This document shows positions 23,995 through 33,343 of a DNA stretch of 64,000 nt, piece after piece. Made by a program: the position numbers and the translations under genes. This DNA is from Natronobiforma cellulositropha (GTDB lineage Archaea > Halobacteriota > Halobacteria > Halobacteriales > Natrialbaceae), in contig NZ_JANZXN010000015.1 of the NCBI RefSeq assembly GCF_025629245.1, positions 437,080 to 501,079 on the forward strand, in the 5' to 3' direction. Each line of letters starts with the position of its first letter. Position 1 is the stretch's first letter. The notes below the pieces were generated by a model. That model searched no databases. It had not been told where the DNA came from and saw only the letters and a program-made list of their open reading frames with translations.

Positions 23995-25535
23995 GCGGCG
24001 GTCCCAAACGCGACCGGGCCGTCGACGTTGTCGACGGCGGTCTCGTCTGGCCGCTGATCGTCCTCTCGATTCCGATCGTCCTGACGAACCTGCTTCACGT
24101 CGGCTACAACCTCGCCGATACGTTCTGGGTCGGCCAGCTCGGCCCCGAAGGCGTCTCTGCGCTCTCTTACGCCTGGGCCATCGTCTTCCTCGTCATCAGT
24201 TTCGCTATCGGCTTCACCGTCGCCGGAACCGTGCTCGTCGCTCAGAACAAAGGTGCGGGCAACATCGACCGCGTCAGCAGTGTCGCCGGACAGACCGTCA
24301 CGTTCGTCTTCGTCGTCTCCGCGATGTTCGCCGTCGTCGGCTTCCTGCTCGCGCCACAGCTGCTCCAGCTCATCGGTGCCCGGCCCGGCACGCTCGAGTA
24401 CACCTACGCGCTCCAGTACGTCCGTGCCGAGTTCATCGGCATGCCGCTGATCTTCGCCTTCTTCATCTTCCAGTCGCTGCTCCAGGGCTGGGGCGACACC
24501 CGAACCCCGCTCTACCTGATGACCGCGAGCGTCGCGCTCAACGTCGCCATCGACCCCTTCTTCATCCTCGGCTTCCAGGACAACCTCGTCTTCACCTGGC
24601 TGGGTCTCGAGTCGCTCGAGGCGAGTCTCTACGAGGCGACCGGCTTCGACGGCCTGGGCGTGATGGGGGCGGCGATCGCGACCGTCCTCTCGCGGGCGCT
24701 CGTCGCCGCCGTCGGCCTCTGGCTGTTGCTCTCCGGGCGGGTCGGCATTCAGCTCACGGCCGCCGACTTCGTCCCCGAGCGCGAGATGGTCACGAAGATC
24801 CTCTCGATCGGCGCACCCGCAAGCGTCGAGGTGAGTACCTCTGCGGCGAGCGTGACGGTCCTCACGGCGCTCGTCGCCCTCGCGGGTGCCGACGCGGCGG
24901 TCGGTGCCTACGGCATCGGTTCGCGGATCACCTCGGTTGTCGTCCTCCCGGCGCTCGGACTCGCTCGCGGTGTCGAGACCGTCGTCGGCCAGAATCTCGG
25001 CGCTGGGCAGGTCGAGCGGGCGAAACGCGGCGTCTACGCCGGCGTCGTGATCATCGTGAGCGCGCTGTTGCTGTTCTCGGTCGGCGTCTACACGTTCGCC
25101 GAGACCATCGTCTCGCCGTTCGTCACCGGTGAGGGTGCGGCAACGGTGATCGGAATCGGGACGGAGTACCTCCAGATCATCAGCCTCTCGTTCGTCTTCC
25201 TCGGCGTCTTCTACATCGTCCAGGGCGGCTTTCGCGGCAGCGGCAGTACTCGCGTCGCGATGGTGTTCGCCATCGTCGGCTTCATCGTCTTCCGTGCGGT
25301 GTTCGCCTACGTCCTCGCGGAACCGCTCGGCTACGGCACCACCGGCGTCTGGTACGGGGAAGCCATCGCGAACGTCTGCATGGCCGTCCTCGCGGGTCTC
25401 TACTTCCTCCGGGGAACCTGGGTCGAAGGTGTCGTCGTCGACCGGCGCGGGCAGGGACCAGCCAGCGACGCGAGCGCCCAGCCTGGCGACGAGACGTCAG
25501 GACCCGTCGCCAACGGCGGCGTAGACGACCGCTGA
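23991..25535 (+). CDS. MATE-family multidrug/Na+ antiporter
   Basis: 514 aa with twelve predicted helices in two homologous halves. Motifs: LADTFWVGQLGPEGVSALSYA, FLVISFAIGF, LVAQNKGAGN and the second-half GLARGVETVVGQNLGAG. Exports drugs or metabolites in exchange for Na+ or H+. Its start overlaps the TetR stop. A hydrophilic tail of about 35 residues follows helix 12. Confidence 0.9.
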   Translation: MSGGPKRDRAVDVVDGGLVWPLIVLSIPIVLTNLLHVGYNLADTFWVGQLGPEGVSALSYAWAIVFLVISFAIGFTVAGTVLVAQNKGAGNIDRVSSVAGQTVTFVFVVSAMFAVVGFLLAPQLLQLIGARPGTLEYTYALQYVRAEFIGMPLIFAFFIFQSLLQGWGDTRTPLYLMTASVALNVAIDPFFILGFQDNLVFTWLGLESLEASLYEATGFDGLGVMGAAIATVLSRALVAAVGLWLLLSGRVGIQLTAADFVPEREMVTKILSIGAPASVEVSTSAASVTVLTALVALAGADAAVGAYGIGSRITSVVVLPALGLARGVETVVGQNLGAGQVERAKRGVYAGVVIIVSALLLFSVGVYTFAETIVSPFVTGEGAATVIGIGTEYLQIISLSFVFLGVFYIVQGGFRGSGSTRVAMVFAIVGFIVFRAVFAYVLAEPLGYGTTGVWYGEAIANVCMAVLAGLYFLRGTWVEGVVVDRRGQGPASDASAQPGDETSGPVANGGVDDR

Positions 25536-25628
25536 CGACCTCCCTCTCGAGAGCCGCGACGTTGAGGCGAAACCGGCTGCCAACACCGCCTGAGGTACAC
25601 CTAAGGGCGTCCGTTACAATCGTGAGGT

Positions 25629-27296
25629 ATGCTCCACGCTGAAGGCCCGTTGCTCACCGTCGACGTCGGTGAGCGAACGGCGACGCAAACGAACGTCGAC
25701 GACCTCCTCGAGACGCTCGTCGGCGGCCGCGCACTGGCGACCGCACTCGCCTACGACCGCATCCCGGCCGACGCCGACCCGTTCGACCCGGAGAACCGTG
25801 CCTACCTCTCGACGGGACCGCTCCAGCAGTCTCAGATGTCGTTCACCGGCCGGATGAACATGACCGGTCTCTCGCCGCTGACGGACGGTCTCGTCTCGAC
25901 GAACGCCGGAGGCTACCTCTCGAGGAACTTCGTCGACACCGGAATCAGCGTCCTCGAACTCACCGGCGCGAGCGACGAGTTACTCGGCGTCCACGTCACC
26001 GACGACGGCGTCGAGTTCGAGGCGGTGCCCGAACTCGAGGAGGCGACCACCGCCGAAGTGACGGCCCACCTCGAAGACGCACACGGTCTCGGTCCCGAAC
26101 ACTGCATCAGCATCGGTCCCGGGGGCGAGAACCTGGTTCGCTTCGCCTGCGTGATGACCTTCGGCTCGCGGGCGTTCGGTCGCGGCGGACTCGGCGCCGT
26201 CCTCGGCTCGAAGAACGTCAAGTACGTCACCTTCGACGGCGACGCCGCACCCGAGATCGAGATTCCGAACCCGCCCGCATCGGACATCCACCGCGAGGCG
26301 GCCACCTCCGACGACATGATGCGCCGCCAGGGGACCACCAACGGCACGGAGTTCATCAACGACACCTTCTCGCTGCCGACGCGGTACTTCCAGGAGTACT
26401 CCTTCGAACACGCCGCCGACATCGGCGGCAACGCCGTCGAGGAGAAGAAGTACAAAAAGGCCGCCTGCTCGGCGTGTGCCTACGCCTGTAAGCTGCCGAC
26501 CCGCGACGAGGAGACCGGTCTCGAGACCGAAGGCCCGGAGTTCGAGACGGTCTACTCCTACGGTTCGATCCAGGGCGTCGGCGACATCGTCGACGTGATG
26601 AAAGGCAACGAACTCTGTGACCAGTTCGGTCTCGACACCATCTCGGCAGGCGTCACCGTCGCCGCCTACCTCGCCGCCGAAGACGAGTTCGGCAACGCCG
26701 ACCTCGCCCACGACCTCACCGAAAAGATCGCCTACCGCGAGGGGGTCGGCGACGACCTCGCAGAGGGCGTCCACCGCGTCCACGACCAGCTCGGCGTCGA
26801 CGACTACACCGTCAAGGGCATGGAGTTCGCCGCCCACGACGGCCGCGTCATCCAGGGCCAGGGACTCTCCTACGCCGTCGCCAACCGCGGCGGCGATCAC
26901 ATGTACGCCACCATGCTCCGCCTCGAGTACGGCGGCGACCTCGATCCCGAGGGCACCCTCGGCAAGGCCGACACCCTCGTCGAGATGGAGAACGCCAACG
27001 CCTTCCGCGACACCGGCATCGTCTGTGCGTTCGCCGGCGACTACGTCACCGAAGACCGCCTCGAAACGCTCTTCGACGCCGACTACGAGGACTTACTCGA
27101 GATCGGCGCGCGGACGGTCCTCCTAGAGCGCCACTTCAACAACCGCCGCGGCTTCGACCACGAGGACGACGCGCTCCCCTACGAGTTACCCGACCTCGAC
27201 GCCGCCATCGCCGAGTACTACGAGGCACGCGGCCTGACCGACGAGGGTCTCGTCCCCGAGACCACCGTCGACACGGTCGCCCCCTCCGCCGACTGA
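25629..27296 (+). CDS. Aldehyde:ferredoxin oxidoreductase (tungsten pterin enzyme)
   Basis: 555 aa. Oxidises aldehydes to acids with ferredoxin as acceptor using a bis-pterin tungsten site and one [4Fe-4S] cluster. The N-terminal pterin domain includes LVGGRALATALAYDR. Cluster ligands CSACAYAC (C280, C283, C287) are followed by a fourth Cys far downstream (TGIVCAFAG). Motif ADIGGNAVEEKKYK. A MoaD-like protein is encoded 1.1 kb downstream on the other strand and may serve cofactor synthesis. Substrate unknown. Confidence 0.9.
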   Translation: MLHAEGPLLTVDVGERTATQTNVDDLLETLVGGRALATALAYDRIPADADPFDPENRAYLSTGPLQQSQMSFTGRMNMTGLSPLTDGLVSTNAGGYLSRNFVDTGISVLELTGASDELLGVHVTDDGVEFEAVPELEEATTAEVTAHLEDAHGLGPEHCISIGPGGENLVRFACVMTFGSRAFGRGGLGAVLGSKNVKYVTFDGDAAPEIEIPNPPASDIHREAATSDDMMRRQGTTNGTEFINDTFSLPTRYFQEYSFEHAADIGGNAVEEKKYKKAACSACAYACKLPTRDEETGLETEGPEFETVYSYGSIQGVGDIVDVMKGNELCDQFGLDTISAGVTVAAYLAAEDEFGNADLAHDLTEKIAYREGVGDDLAEGVHRVHDQLGVDDYTVKGMEFAAHDGRVIQGQGLSYAVANRGGDHMYATMLRLEYGGDLDPEGTLGKADTLVEMENANAFRDTGIVCAFAGDYVTEDRLETLFDADYEDLLEIGARTVLLERHFNNRRGFDHEDDALPYELPDLDAAIAEYYEARGLTDEGLVPETTVDTVAPSAD

Positions 27297-27320
27297 TCGT
27301 CCGCGCTCGCTCTCGCTGCA

Positions 27321-27379
27321 CTCTTTCTTTCCCTCTCTCCCATCCTTTCCCCTTCCTTCTCTCCCCCCTCTTTCTCTCT
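27321..27379 (+). other. 59-nt polypyrimidine tract
   Basis: The plus strand is C/T only, apart from one A at about 27342. It lies between the convergent AOR gene and the next gene. T-rich pyrimidine runs end archaeal transcripts; the length also allows unusual DNA structure. Function inferred. Confidence 0.4.
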
Positions 27380-27416
27380 GCTGCGCTCTCGTCGCTGCCC
27401 TCGCCCGTGTTCACGC

Positions 27417-28334
27417 TCAGTCCGCCGAGAGCGCCTCCTCGAGTCGGTGCTCGAGGTGGGTCAGATCCTCGCGAAGCTCGTCGCCAGCGCGCCCCTCGAG
27501 TTCCTCGAGTCGCGCCGCGAGTCCCTGGAGTCGGTCGTACTTCTCGCCTTCCTCGACGCTCGTCTTCTGGGCGTAGGTCTGGGTCTCCTCGTCGTAGACC
27601 TCCGACGCGTCGAGGTCGGTCGTGGCGATGACGACGTCGAGTTTCTCGGCGTCGACGCCGAGGGCCCACTCGCGCGGGATGCCGTGGTCGTCGAGCGCGT
27701 CGAGGACGGTCTCGTTGTCCCGCAGTCGGTGTCGCGTCCGCGTCGTTCGGTGGACCGAGCCGAACCGGCCGTGAACCGTCTGGTCGCCGCCTAGCCGACC
27801 CACGAGCGTGCTACCGGCGTCGCGGCGCAACCGATCGGCCCCGCGGCTGACGTCGGACAGCAGGACGTAGAGGTCGGTCAGCGTCTCGGTCTCGAGGTGG
27901 TCGAACGGCTCGTCACCGACGCGCTCGAGTACGTCGGCGAGCAACAGCGCGTCGTCGTGGAGGCGCTCCGGGCGCGTGCGAGCGGCCGCGGGCGTGACGA
28001 GGTACGGACTCTCCTCGTCCTCGCCGAGAACGAGTCGGTCGCCCTCGACGGCCACCCGCGGCGAGAGCGTGCTCAGAGTCGCGTACGGTTCGATGCCGGG
28101 GGTGAGCGAGGATAGCTCGAGTCCGTCCTCTCGAAGGCGGCTCACGACGGCCTCGAAGCCGTCGCGCTCGAGTGTGCGCGTCTCGCCGCTGTCTCGAAAC
28201 CGCACGCCGAGTCGGCCCTCCTCTCGCACGCGAACCTCGAAGCGACGCTCCGAGACGGGCGTCACCAGTTCCGTTCCCGGCTCGAGGGACGCACAGCGCT
28301 CCCGGAGGTCGGTCCAGTCGACGGCGTCTTCCAT
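27417..28334 (-). CDS. Conserved haloarchaeal protein, unknown
   Basis: 305 aa, soluble and acidic. The N-terminal half is beta-rich and Arg/Glu-dense (SERRFEVRVREEGRLGVRFR). The C-terminus from about 245 is a coiled-coil-like helix (YDRLQGLAARLEELEGRAGD). I chose the ATG at 28334; an upstream TTG at 28361 is possible but weak. No family recognised. Convergent with the AOR gene. Confidence 0.65.
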   Translation of the reverse strand: MEDAVDWTDLRERCASLEPGTELVTPVSERRFEVRVREEGRLGVRFRDSGETRTLERDGFEAVVSRLREDGLELSSLTPGIEPYATLSTLSPRVAVEGDRLVLGEDEESPYLVTPAAARTRPERLHDDALLLADVLERVGDEPFDHLETETLTDLYVLLSDVSRGADRLRRDAGSTLVGRLGGDQTVHGRFGSVHRTTRTRHRLRDNETVLDALDDHGIPREWALGVDAEKLDVVIATTDLDASEVYDEETQTYAQKTSVEEGEKYDRLQGLAARLEELEGRAGDELREDLTHLEHRLEEALSAD

Positions 28335-28437
28335 ACTGAACCCCGCCACGCCGGTCGACAAAAAGGCCCACCCGGGCGGTGACGGGACCGTGTCAGTGCG
28401 CGAACCGCTGGTCTCCCCGATCCACCGCGACGAACGC

Positions 28438-28743
28438 TCACCCGCCGTAGCCCGCCGCCGCCAGTCCGATCACACAGCCGTCTTCGAGCGGCGTCTCGAG
28501 ACCCTCGAGGTGGCGGACGTTCCGCCCGTCTCTCGTGACGACCGTCGTCCCCGCGATGGTCGCCGCGCACTCGGCCGTCGCCGACGCCGACGGGCGCTCG
28601 AGCAGGTCCCCCTCGAGCGCCGGATAGCGTGACTCGAGGTCGGCGAGGAGGTGGCCGACAGTGTCGCCGTCGGTTCGAACCGTGATCCGGTGTTCGCCGA
28701 TGGCCGCACGAAACCGTCCGAAAAAGACACACTCGAGGTCCAC
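28438..28743 (-). CDS. MoaD/ThiS-like beta-grasp protein (SAMP-type)
   Basis: 101 aa. Beta-grasp fold ending in AAAGYGG, the C-terminal Gly-Gly used by MoaD (sulfur carrier in molybdopterin synthesis) and by small archaeal modifier proteins. Features: DGDTVGHLLADLESRYPAL and VTRDGRNVRHLEGLETPLED. Its proximity to a pterin-dependent oxidoreductase favours a cofactor role, but protein conjugation is equally possible. Confidence 0.82.
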   Translation of the reverse strand: MDLECVFFGRFRAAIGEHRITVRTDGDTVGHLLADLESRYPALEGDLLERPSASATAECAATIAGTTVVTRDGRNVRHLEGLETPLEDGCVIGLAAAGYGG

Positions 28744-28773
28744 AGTTCCGATCGCGCCGCGAGCGCGGTGAAG

Positions 28774-29970
28774 CTACCGGTCGCGGCCCGTAGCCGGTCC
28801 GACGCCGGTACTGCGTGAGGCGGCCGTCCCGGCGACGACCGCCGCGGTTCCAACGACCGTGACGGCGAGCGTGATGGTGAGCGCGACGGCGAACCCGTCG
28901 GTGTAGGCGATGCTCGCGGTGCCGAGTGGTGGCATCACGAGCGCGGAGAGACCCGCAGCGACGTTGAAGACGCCGACGATGGCGGTGTCTCGCTCCGGGG
29001 AGTAGATCTCCATGAGCAGCGGAATGTAGAGCGTCGCGGTCCCGCCGAGTCCGAGCCCGGCCAGCACCAATGCGAGCGCAAGCGCCGGGGTCACGGGAAC
29101 GGCCAGCAACACGATGCCGAGCGTCACGCAGACGAGCGAGGCGAGAAAGGCACGCCGAGCGCCGACGACGTCCGAGACGACCCCGCTGGCGATTCTCGAG
29201 ACGATGCTGATGCCGCCGATCAGCCCGAACGCGAGCGATGCGCCGGCGGCAGTCAGCCCCCGAGCGGCGAACAGGTCGACCGCGTAGGCGGCGAGCAACT
29301 GGTACCACGCGAACGAGAAGGCGATACCGACGAACAGCAACTGAAACGTGCGGCTGGTGCTCAGCTGTGTGAGCCACTCGAGCAGGTCGCCGACGTTCGC
29401 ACGCGAGTGCTCCGCCCAGTGTGGTCGCCGACAGCATGTCGCGGCGAGCGCGAACGCGAGCGCGCTGGCCGAGAGCACGAGGAAGAAGCCCTGGCGAACG
29501 CCGACCGACGCGAACGCGCCCTGCCAGATCGGTGGCAGCACGAAGAGGCCGACGCCGTTTCCGACGAAGATCAGCCCCGTCGCCGCCCCGCGTCGGCGCT
29601 CGAACCACCGGGGGACGACCGAGGCGACGACCACGAACGCCGTCCCCAGTGCGAGACCGAGCACGGCGAACACGAGCGCCAGGACGGGGAGCGTGTTCGT
29701 GACGTAGAGCGACGGTGCCAGCACCGCCGTCGCGAGCGCACAGCCGCCCAGGAGCGCTCGAGCGGGGTATCGCGAGCCGAAGATGCCGACGAGTCCGGAC
29801 CCGATGAAGTGTGCGAAGAGCATGATCGCGAAGACGCCGGAGAGGGCGAGCGGTGAGACGCCGAACGCCTCGCTGAACGGGTCGCGGAAGATGCCGTAGG
29901 ACATCGGCGTCCCGAAGGTGAAGACCATCGCGACCGAGCCAGCTTCGACGGCCATCCGGGCGCTCCTCAC
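28774..29970 (-). CDS. Major facilitator superfamily transporter
   Basis: 398 aa, twelve predicted helices. MFS loop motifs: FGSRYPARALL after helix 2 and SGVVSDVVGARRAF in the second half, plus PRWFERRRGAATG. Resembles the oxalate/formate or monocarboxylate carriers. The start is the GTG at 29970; the ATG at 29955 is also plausible. It lies 30 nt upstream of the MoaD-like gene. Substrate unknown. Confidence 0.85.
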   Translation of the reverse strand: MRSARMAVEAGSVAMVFTFGTPMSYGIFRDPFSEAFGVSPLALSGVFAIMLFAHFIGSGLVGIFGSRYPARALLGGCALATAVLAPSLYVTNTLPVLALVFAVLGLALGTAFVVVASVVPRWFERRRGAATGLIFVGNGVGLFVLPPIWQGAFASVGVRQGFFLVLSASALAFALAATCCRRPHWAEHSRANVGDLLEWLTQLSTSRTFQLLFVGIAFSFAWYQLLAAYAVDLFAARGLTAAGASLAFGLIGGISIVSRIASGVVSDVVGARRAFLASLVCVTLGIVLLAVPVTPALALALVLAGLGLGGTATLYIPLLMEIYSPERDTAIVGVFNVAAGLSALVMPPLGTASIAYTDGFAVALTITLAVTVVGTAAVVAGTAASRSTGVGPATGRDR

Positions 29971-30115
29971 CCGCGAGCATCGGCGAGTGAGCGGCGTTCG
30001 ATTGCCCGGTGGTGGGACCGCGAGTCGGTGACCAGTACGAGGAGGACCATGCGGAACCGTTCGCGTCCACTGCTCTCAGTACCACCGCAGGGACGCACGA
30101 CACGAGAAACGGCGG

Positions 30116-30871
30116 TCACTCGAGTCCGAGCGCGTCCGCCGGAACCGAGAGTCGCTCGACGCCGGGGACCGCACAGCCGACGACGTACTCGAGCGCTGGC
30201 GCTGGCTGCTCGCCGCTCGAGTCGAGGAGGACCGTCACCCCATCCGCGACGAGCGGCGCGAGCACACCTGCGACGAGCGCGCTCGGATCCGCGAGCGTCT
30301 CGGCAACGGGTGTGGCGAGACCGACGCACGTACCGGGTTCGAGGTCCCACTCGCTCGCGACCGTCTCCGCCGCCTCGAGCGCCGCCCCGTGGGTGAGCGA
30401 GCCTCGCTCGGTTCGTACGAGCGGCGTCTCGGGATCGATCTCGAGCGGCGGAAACGACGGGTTCTCGCTCCAGAGCCCCGCGTCGAGGTGGTGGGCCGCC
30501 GGCTCTTCGGGCCGCCCGCCGTAGCCGACGCGCTGGGCACCCGGCGGGAGGTCGTAGCGCTCGAGCACCCCACTCGGCGCGACGACCGCTCGCACGTCCG
30601 GCTCGTCGGCCAGCGCCTCCGGCGGGTCGAACCAGGTCTCGGCCTCGAGCAAGGCCGTCCCGACGAACGCGAGCAACGCGACCGGGCCGTCACCGGCGAC
30701 GCCGACGCGAACACCCTCGCGCACCCCCGCGTGGCGCAGAAAGTTCCCCGCCTTCCACGCCGACGTACACAGCCAGTGGGCGTCGTACTCACGGCCGGTC
30801 GCGTCACAGAGCGCCACCCGCTCGCTCCGCCGGTCTCGCGTGAACCACCGCTCGAGCGTCGCCTCGTCCAT
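30116..30871 (-). CDS. AMP-ligase-like protein, shortened
   Basis: 251 aa. Resembles only the N-terminal part of acyl-CoA synthetases (WKAGNFLRHAGVREGVRVGV, LLEAETWFDPPE, LTHGAALEAAE). It lacks the phosphate loop YSSGTTGxPKG and the C-terminal lid, so it cannot be an ordinary ligase. Its intact frame suggests a conserved non-enzymatic or divergent role rather than decay. Confidence 0.6.
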   Translation of the reverse strand: MDEATLERWFTRDRRSERVALCDATGREYDAHWLCTSAWKAGNFLRHAGVREGVRVGVAGDGPVALLAFVGTALLEAETWFDPPEALADEPDVRAVVAPSGVLERYDLPPGAQRVGYGGRPEEPAAHHLDAGLWSENPSFPPLEIDPETPLVRTERGSLTHGAALEAAETVASEWDLEPGTCVGLATPVAETLADPSALVAGVLAPLVADGVTVLLDSSGEQPAPALEYVVGCAVPGVERLSVPADALGLE

Positions 30872-31001
30872 ACCGGGGGCTTACGAGCCAACCCCGAAAA
30901 ACGCGCCGTTTCGCCCGGCTCATACGGTCTGTTGTGATTCTTCAGCCGGTGATCGCTCGACCGGGACAGCAATCACCGGTAAACCGTTACAACGATCCGT
31001 A

Positions 31002-31595
31002 TCAGTCGGCTGCGGCGACCGGTGCCGTCTCCTCGAGTTCCGTCCCGAGGACCTCGAGGAACGAGGCGAGCCACGCCGGATGGTCCGGCCAGGCCTGCCC
31101 CGTCACGAGGTTTCCGTCGCGCGTCACCTCGTCGCGCCACTCGCCGCCCGCGCCGACGACCTCGGTCTCGAGTGCCGGATAGGCGGTACAGGCCCGGCCC
31201 TCGATCACGTCTGCCGCGGCGAGAATCTGCGCGCCGTGACAGAGCGCGGCGACGGGTTTCTCCTCCTCGAAGAAGTGACGGACGATCTCGAGGACCTCGT
31301 CGTAGGTCCGCAGATACTCCGGGGCGCGCCCGCCGGGAACGACGAGCGCGTCGTACGCCGCCGGGTCGACGGCGTCGAAGTCGTGGTTCAACTCGAAGTT
31401 GTGTCCCGGCTTTTCGGTGTAGGTCTGATCGCCCTCGAAGTCGTGGATCGCCGTCGGGCAGGTGTCGCCCGCCTCCTTCTCGGGACAGACGGCGTGTACC
31501 TCGTGGCCGACCATCTGGAGTGCCTGAAACGGCACCATGATCTCGTAGTCTTCGACGTAATCACCGGCGAGCATGAGGATCGTGTGCTCAGTCAT
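31002..31595 (-). CDS. DJ-1/PfpI-family protein
   Basis: 197 aa class-I glutamine amidotransferase-like fold. The nucleophile elbow is [15 protein letters not shown] with the Cys followed by His, and the acidic partner lies in GGRAPEYLR. Members act as chaperones, deglycases or proteases; which applies here cannot be seen. Start is the ATG at 31595. The upstream frame to 31706 runs into the IS605-type MITE and is not coding. Confidence 0.85.
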   Translation of the reverse strand: MTEHTILMLAGDYVEDYEIMVPFQALQMVGHEVHAVCPEKEAGDTCPTAIHDFEGDQTYTEKPGHNFELNHDFDAVDPAAYDALVVPGGRAPEYLRTYDEVLEIVRHFFEEEKPVAALCHGAQILAAADVIEGRACTAYPALETEVVGAGGEWRDEVTRDGNLVTGQAWPDHPAWLASFLEVLGTELEETAPVAAAD

Positions 31596-31628
31596 GGTAT
31601 CACAGGCTATAGGCCACGCCAGAGCGTG

Positions 31629-31985
31629 TGACATCCTCCCCGCCGTAAACGGCGGGGCTTCCCACAAGCTGAGGCTTGCTGGTTTGGGAGATTTACGGTT
31701 TAACATCCCCGAGGGAATGCTGGCAGTGCCACGCTACCGTTACCCCTATCTACCGTCGAGAAGACGGGGATTCAGGGTTATCTTGTGCTTCCTGCACCCT
31801 GTTCGTCTCTTGGAAGGGGTGCCTTCCATGACGAAAGGGCGAATCCCGATATTGTCTCATTGGGATGGGGCGGATAGACCGCCTCGGTTAGCATTCAGTA
31901 CGCTGTGAAACCTCTTAAAACTACGTTCGGGCGCTGTATCCCCGCGCTGAAGCGCGAGGTTTTAGCGCCCTACTTCGCTTGAGAT
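31629..31985 (-). mobile_element. IS200/IS605-type MITE (PATE-like) with both ends
   Basis: This 357-bp gene-free element fills most of 31596-32055. On the minus strand its left end carries a nested hairpin (arms GGGCGCT/AGCGCCC at 31929-31935 and 31964-31970, inner CGCGCT/AGCGCG), as in IS605 ends. The right end ends GGCGGGGAGGATGTCA after a hairpin with arms CCCCGCCG/CGGCGGGG. No tnpA or tnpB frame is left. A related right end is at 63899-64000. It could only move with a transposase supplied in trans. Confidence 0.65.
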
Positions 31986-32055
31986 AAAACCGACACCGTA
32001 CATTTCGTGTACCGACGCGACTCACAGGCCAGCGAAGACGCTCACTCGAGCGGGG

Positions 32056-33213
32056 TCAGAACGTCCGCTTGATCTTCTCGAAGAAGCCCTCCGAGACCTC
32101 GATCTCCTCGCCACCCGCCTCGGCGAACGCCTCGAGCGCCTCGCGCTGTTCGGTGTTGAGCGACTCCGGCGTGACGACCTGCACCTGGACGAAGAGGTCG
32201 CCGTGGCCACGCCGGCGCAGTCGGGGCATCCCCTTCCCACGCAGGCGGAAGGTCTCGCCGCTCTGGGTACCGGCCGGAATCTCGAGGTCGCTCTCGCCGT
32301 CGTCCTCGAGCGTCGGCACGCTCACGGTGTCGCCGAAGGTCGCCTGCGGGAACGAGATCGGCAGGTGGTAGTGGAGGTCGTCGCCCTCGCGCTCGAACGT
32401 CTCGTGCTCGCGGACGCTGATGTCGATCAGGAGGTCGCCGTGTGGCCCGCCGTTGGGACTCGGCGCGCCTTCGCCCTCCATCCGGAGGGTCTGTCCGTGG
32501 CTGATCCCCTCGGGGACGTCGACCGAGAGGGTCGCCTCCTCGCGGACGCGCCCGTCGCCCCGGCAGGTGTCACAGGTTTCCGAGTAGAGCGTCCCCTCAC
32601 CTGCACACCGCCGGCAGGTCGTCGTCTGCTGGATGCGCCCGAGTGGCGTCTGCTGAACCTGTGTCACCTGCCCGCGGCCCTGGCACTCCGGACAGGTCTC
32701 CGCCTCTGCTTCCGGCGGGTGGCCCTCGCCGTCACAGTCCTCACACACCTCCGGACGGTCGACGGTGAACTGCTTTTTCGCCCCCGCGTAGGCCTGCTCG
32801 AGATCGATCTCGAGGGCCGTCCGGAGGTCGCGTCCCTTCTGTGGACGACGGCGGCCGCGCCCGCCCGCCGCGCCGCCGAAGACCTGCTCGAAGATGTCGC
32901 CGAGACCGCCGCCCATGCCGCCCATCCCACCGAAGGGATCACCGCCCATGCCGCCGCCGCTCGCACCGGCGTCGAAGCCGTGTTTCTCTGCCTGTTCGAA
33001 CCGGTCGTGACCCATGCGATCGTACGCTCGGCGCTTGTCCTCGTCGGTCAGCACCTGCTTCGCCTTCTGAATCCGCTTGAACTTCTCTTCGGCGTCTGGA
33101 TCGTCGCTCACGTCCGGATGGTACTGCGTCGCCTTCTTCCGGTAGGCCTGTTTGATCTCCTCGGCCGACGCGTCCGGACTCACACCGAGCGCGTCGTAGA
33201 AGTCCTCACTCAT
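32056..33213 (-). CDS. dnaJ: Chaperone DnaJ (Hsp40)
   Basis: 385 aa. J domain with HPD (YHPDVSDDPDAEEKF), then a Gly/Phe/Met-rich linker. Four zinc motifs follow (CEDCDGEG, CPECQGRG, CRRCAGEG, CDTCRGDG), then the C-terminal substrate domains. Stimulates DnaK ATPase. Start is the ATG at 33213. Third gene in the order grpE-dnaK-dnaJ, 130 nt after dnaK. Confidence 0.96.
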   Translation of the reverse strand: MSEDFYDALGVSPDASAEEIKQAYRKKATQYHPDVSDDPDAEEKFKRIQKAKQVLTDEDKRRAYDRMGHDRFEQAEKHGFDAGASGGGMGGDPFGGMGGMGGGLGDIFEQVFGGAAGGRGRRRPQKGRDLRTALEIDLEQAYAGAKKQFTVDRPEVCEDCDGEGHPPEAEAETCPECQGRGQVTQVQQTPLGRIQQTTTCRRCAGEGTLYSETCDTCRGDGRVREEATLSVDVPEGISHGQTLRMEGEGAPSPNGGPHGDLLIDISVREHETFEREGDDLHYHLPISFPQATFGDTVSVPTLEDDGESDLEIPAGTQSGETFRLRGKGMPRLRRRGHGDLFVQVQVVTPESLNTEQREALEAFAEAGGEEIEVSEGFFEKIKRTF

Positions 33214-33343
33214 TCGTTGTACACCGATAATCCGTTGAGACACTTGAAACGAACGTTCTTGCGGTGGCGACCTCAGGTCCCACCGGGACCGGCGCACTCG
33301 CCACCTCGCGACACCGACGACCGGTCACTCGAGTCGGGACCGA

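Noticed and set aside
28262..30103. 613-codon minus-strand frame over the MFS and MoaD-like genes
   Set aside because: Arg-rich with no motif; the MFS and MoaD-like frames explain the region.
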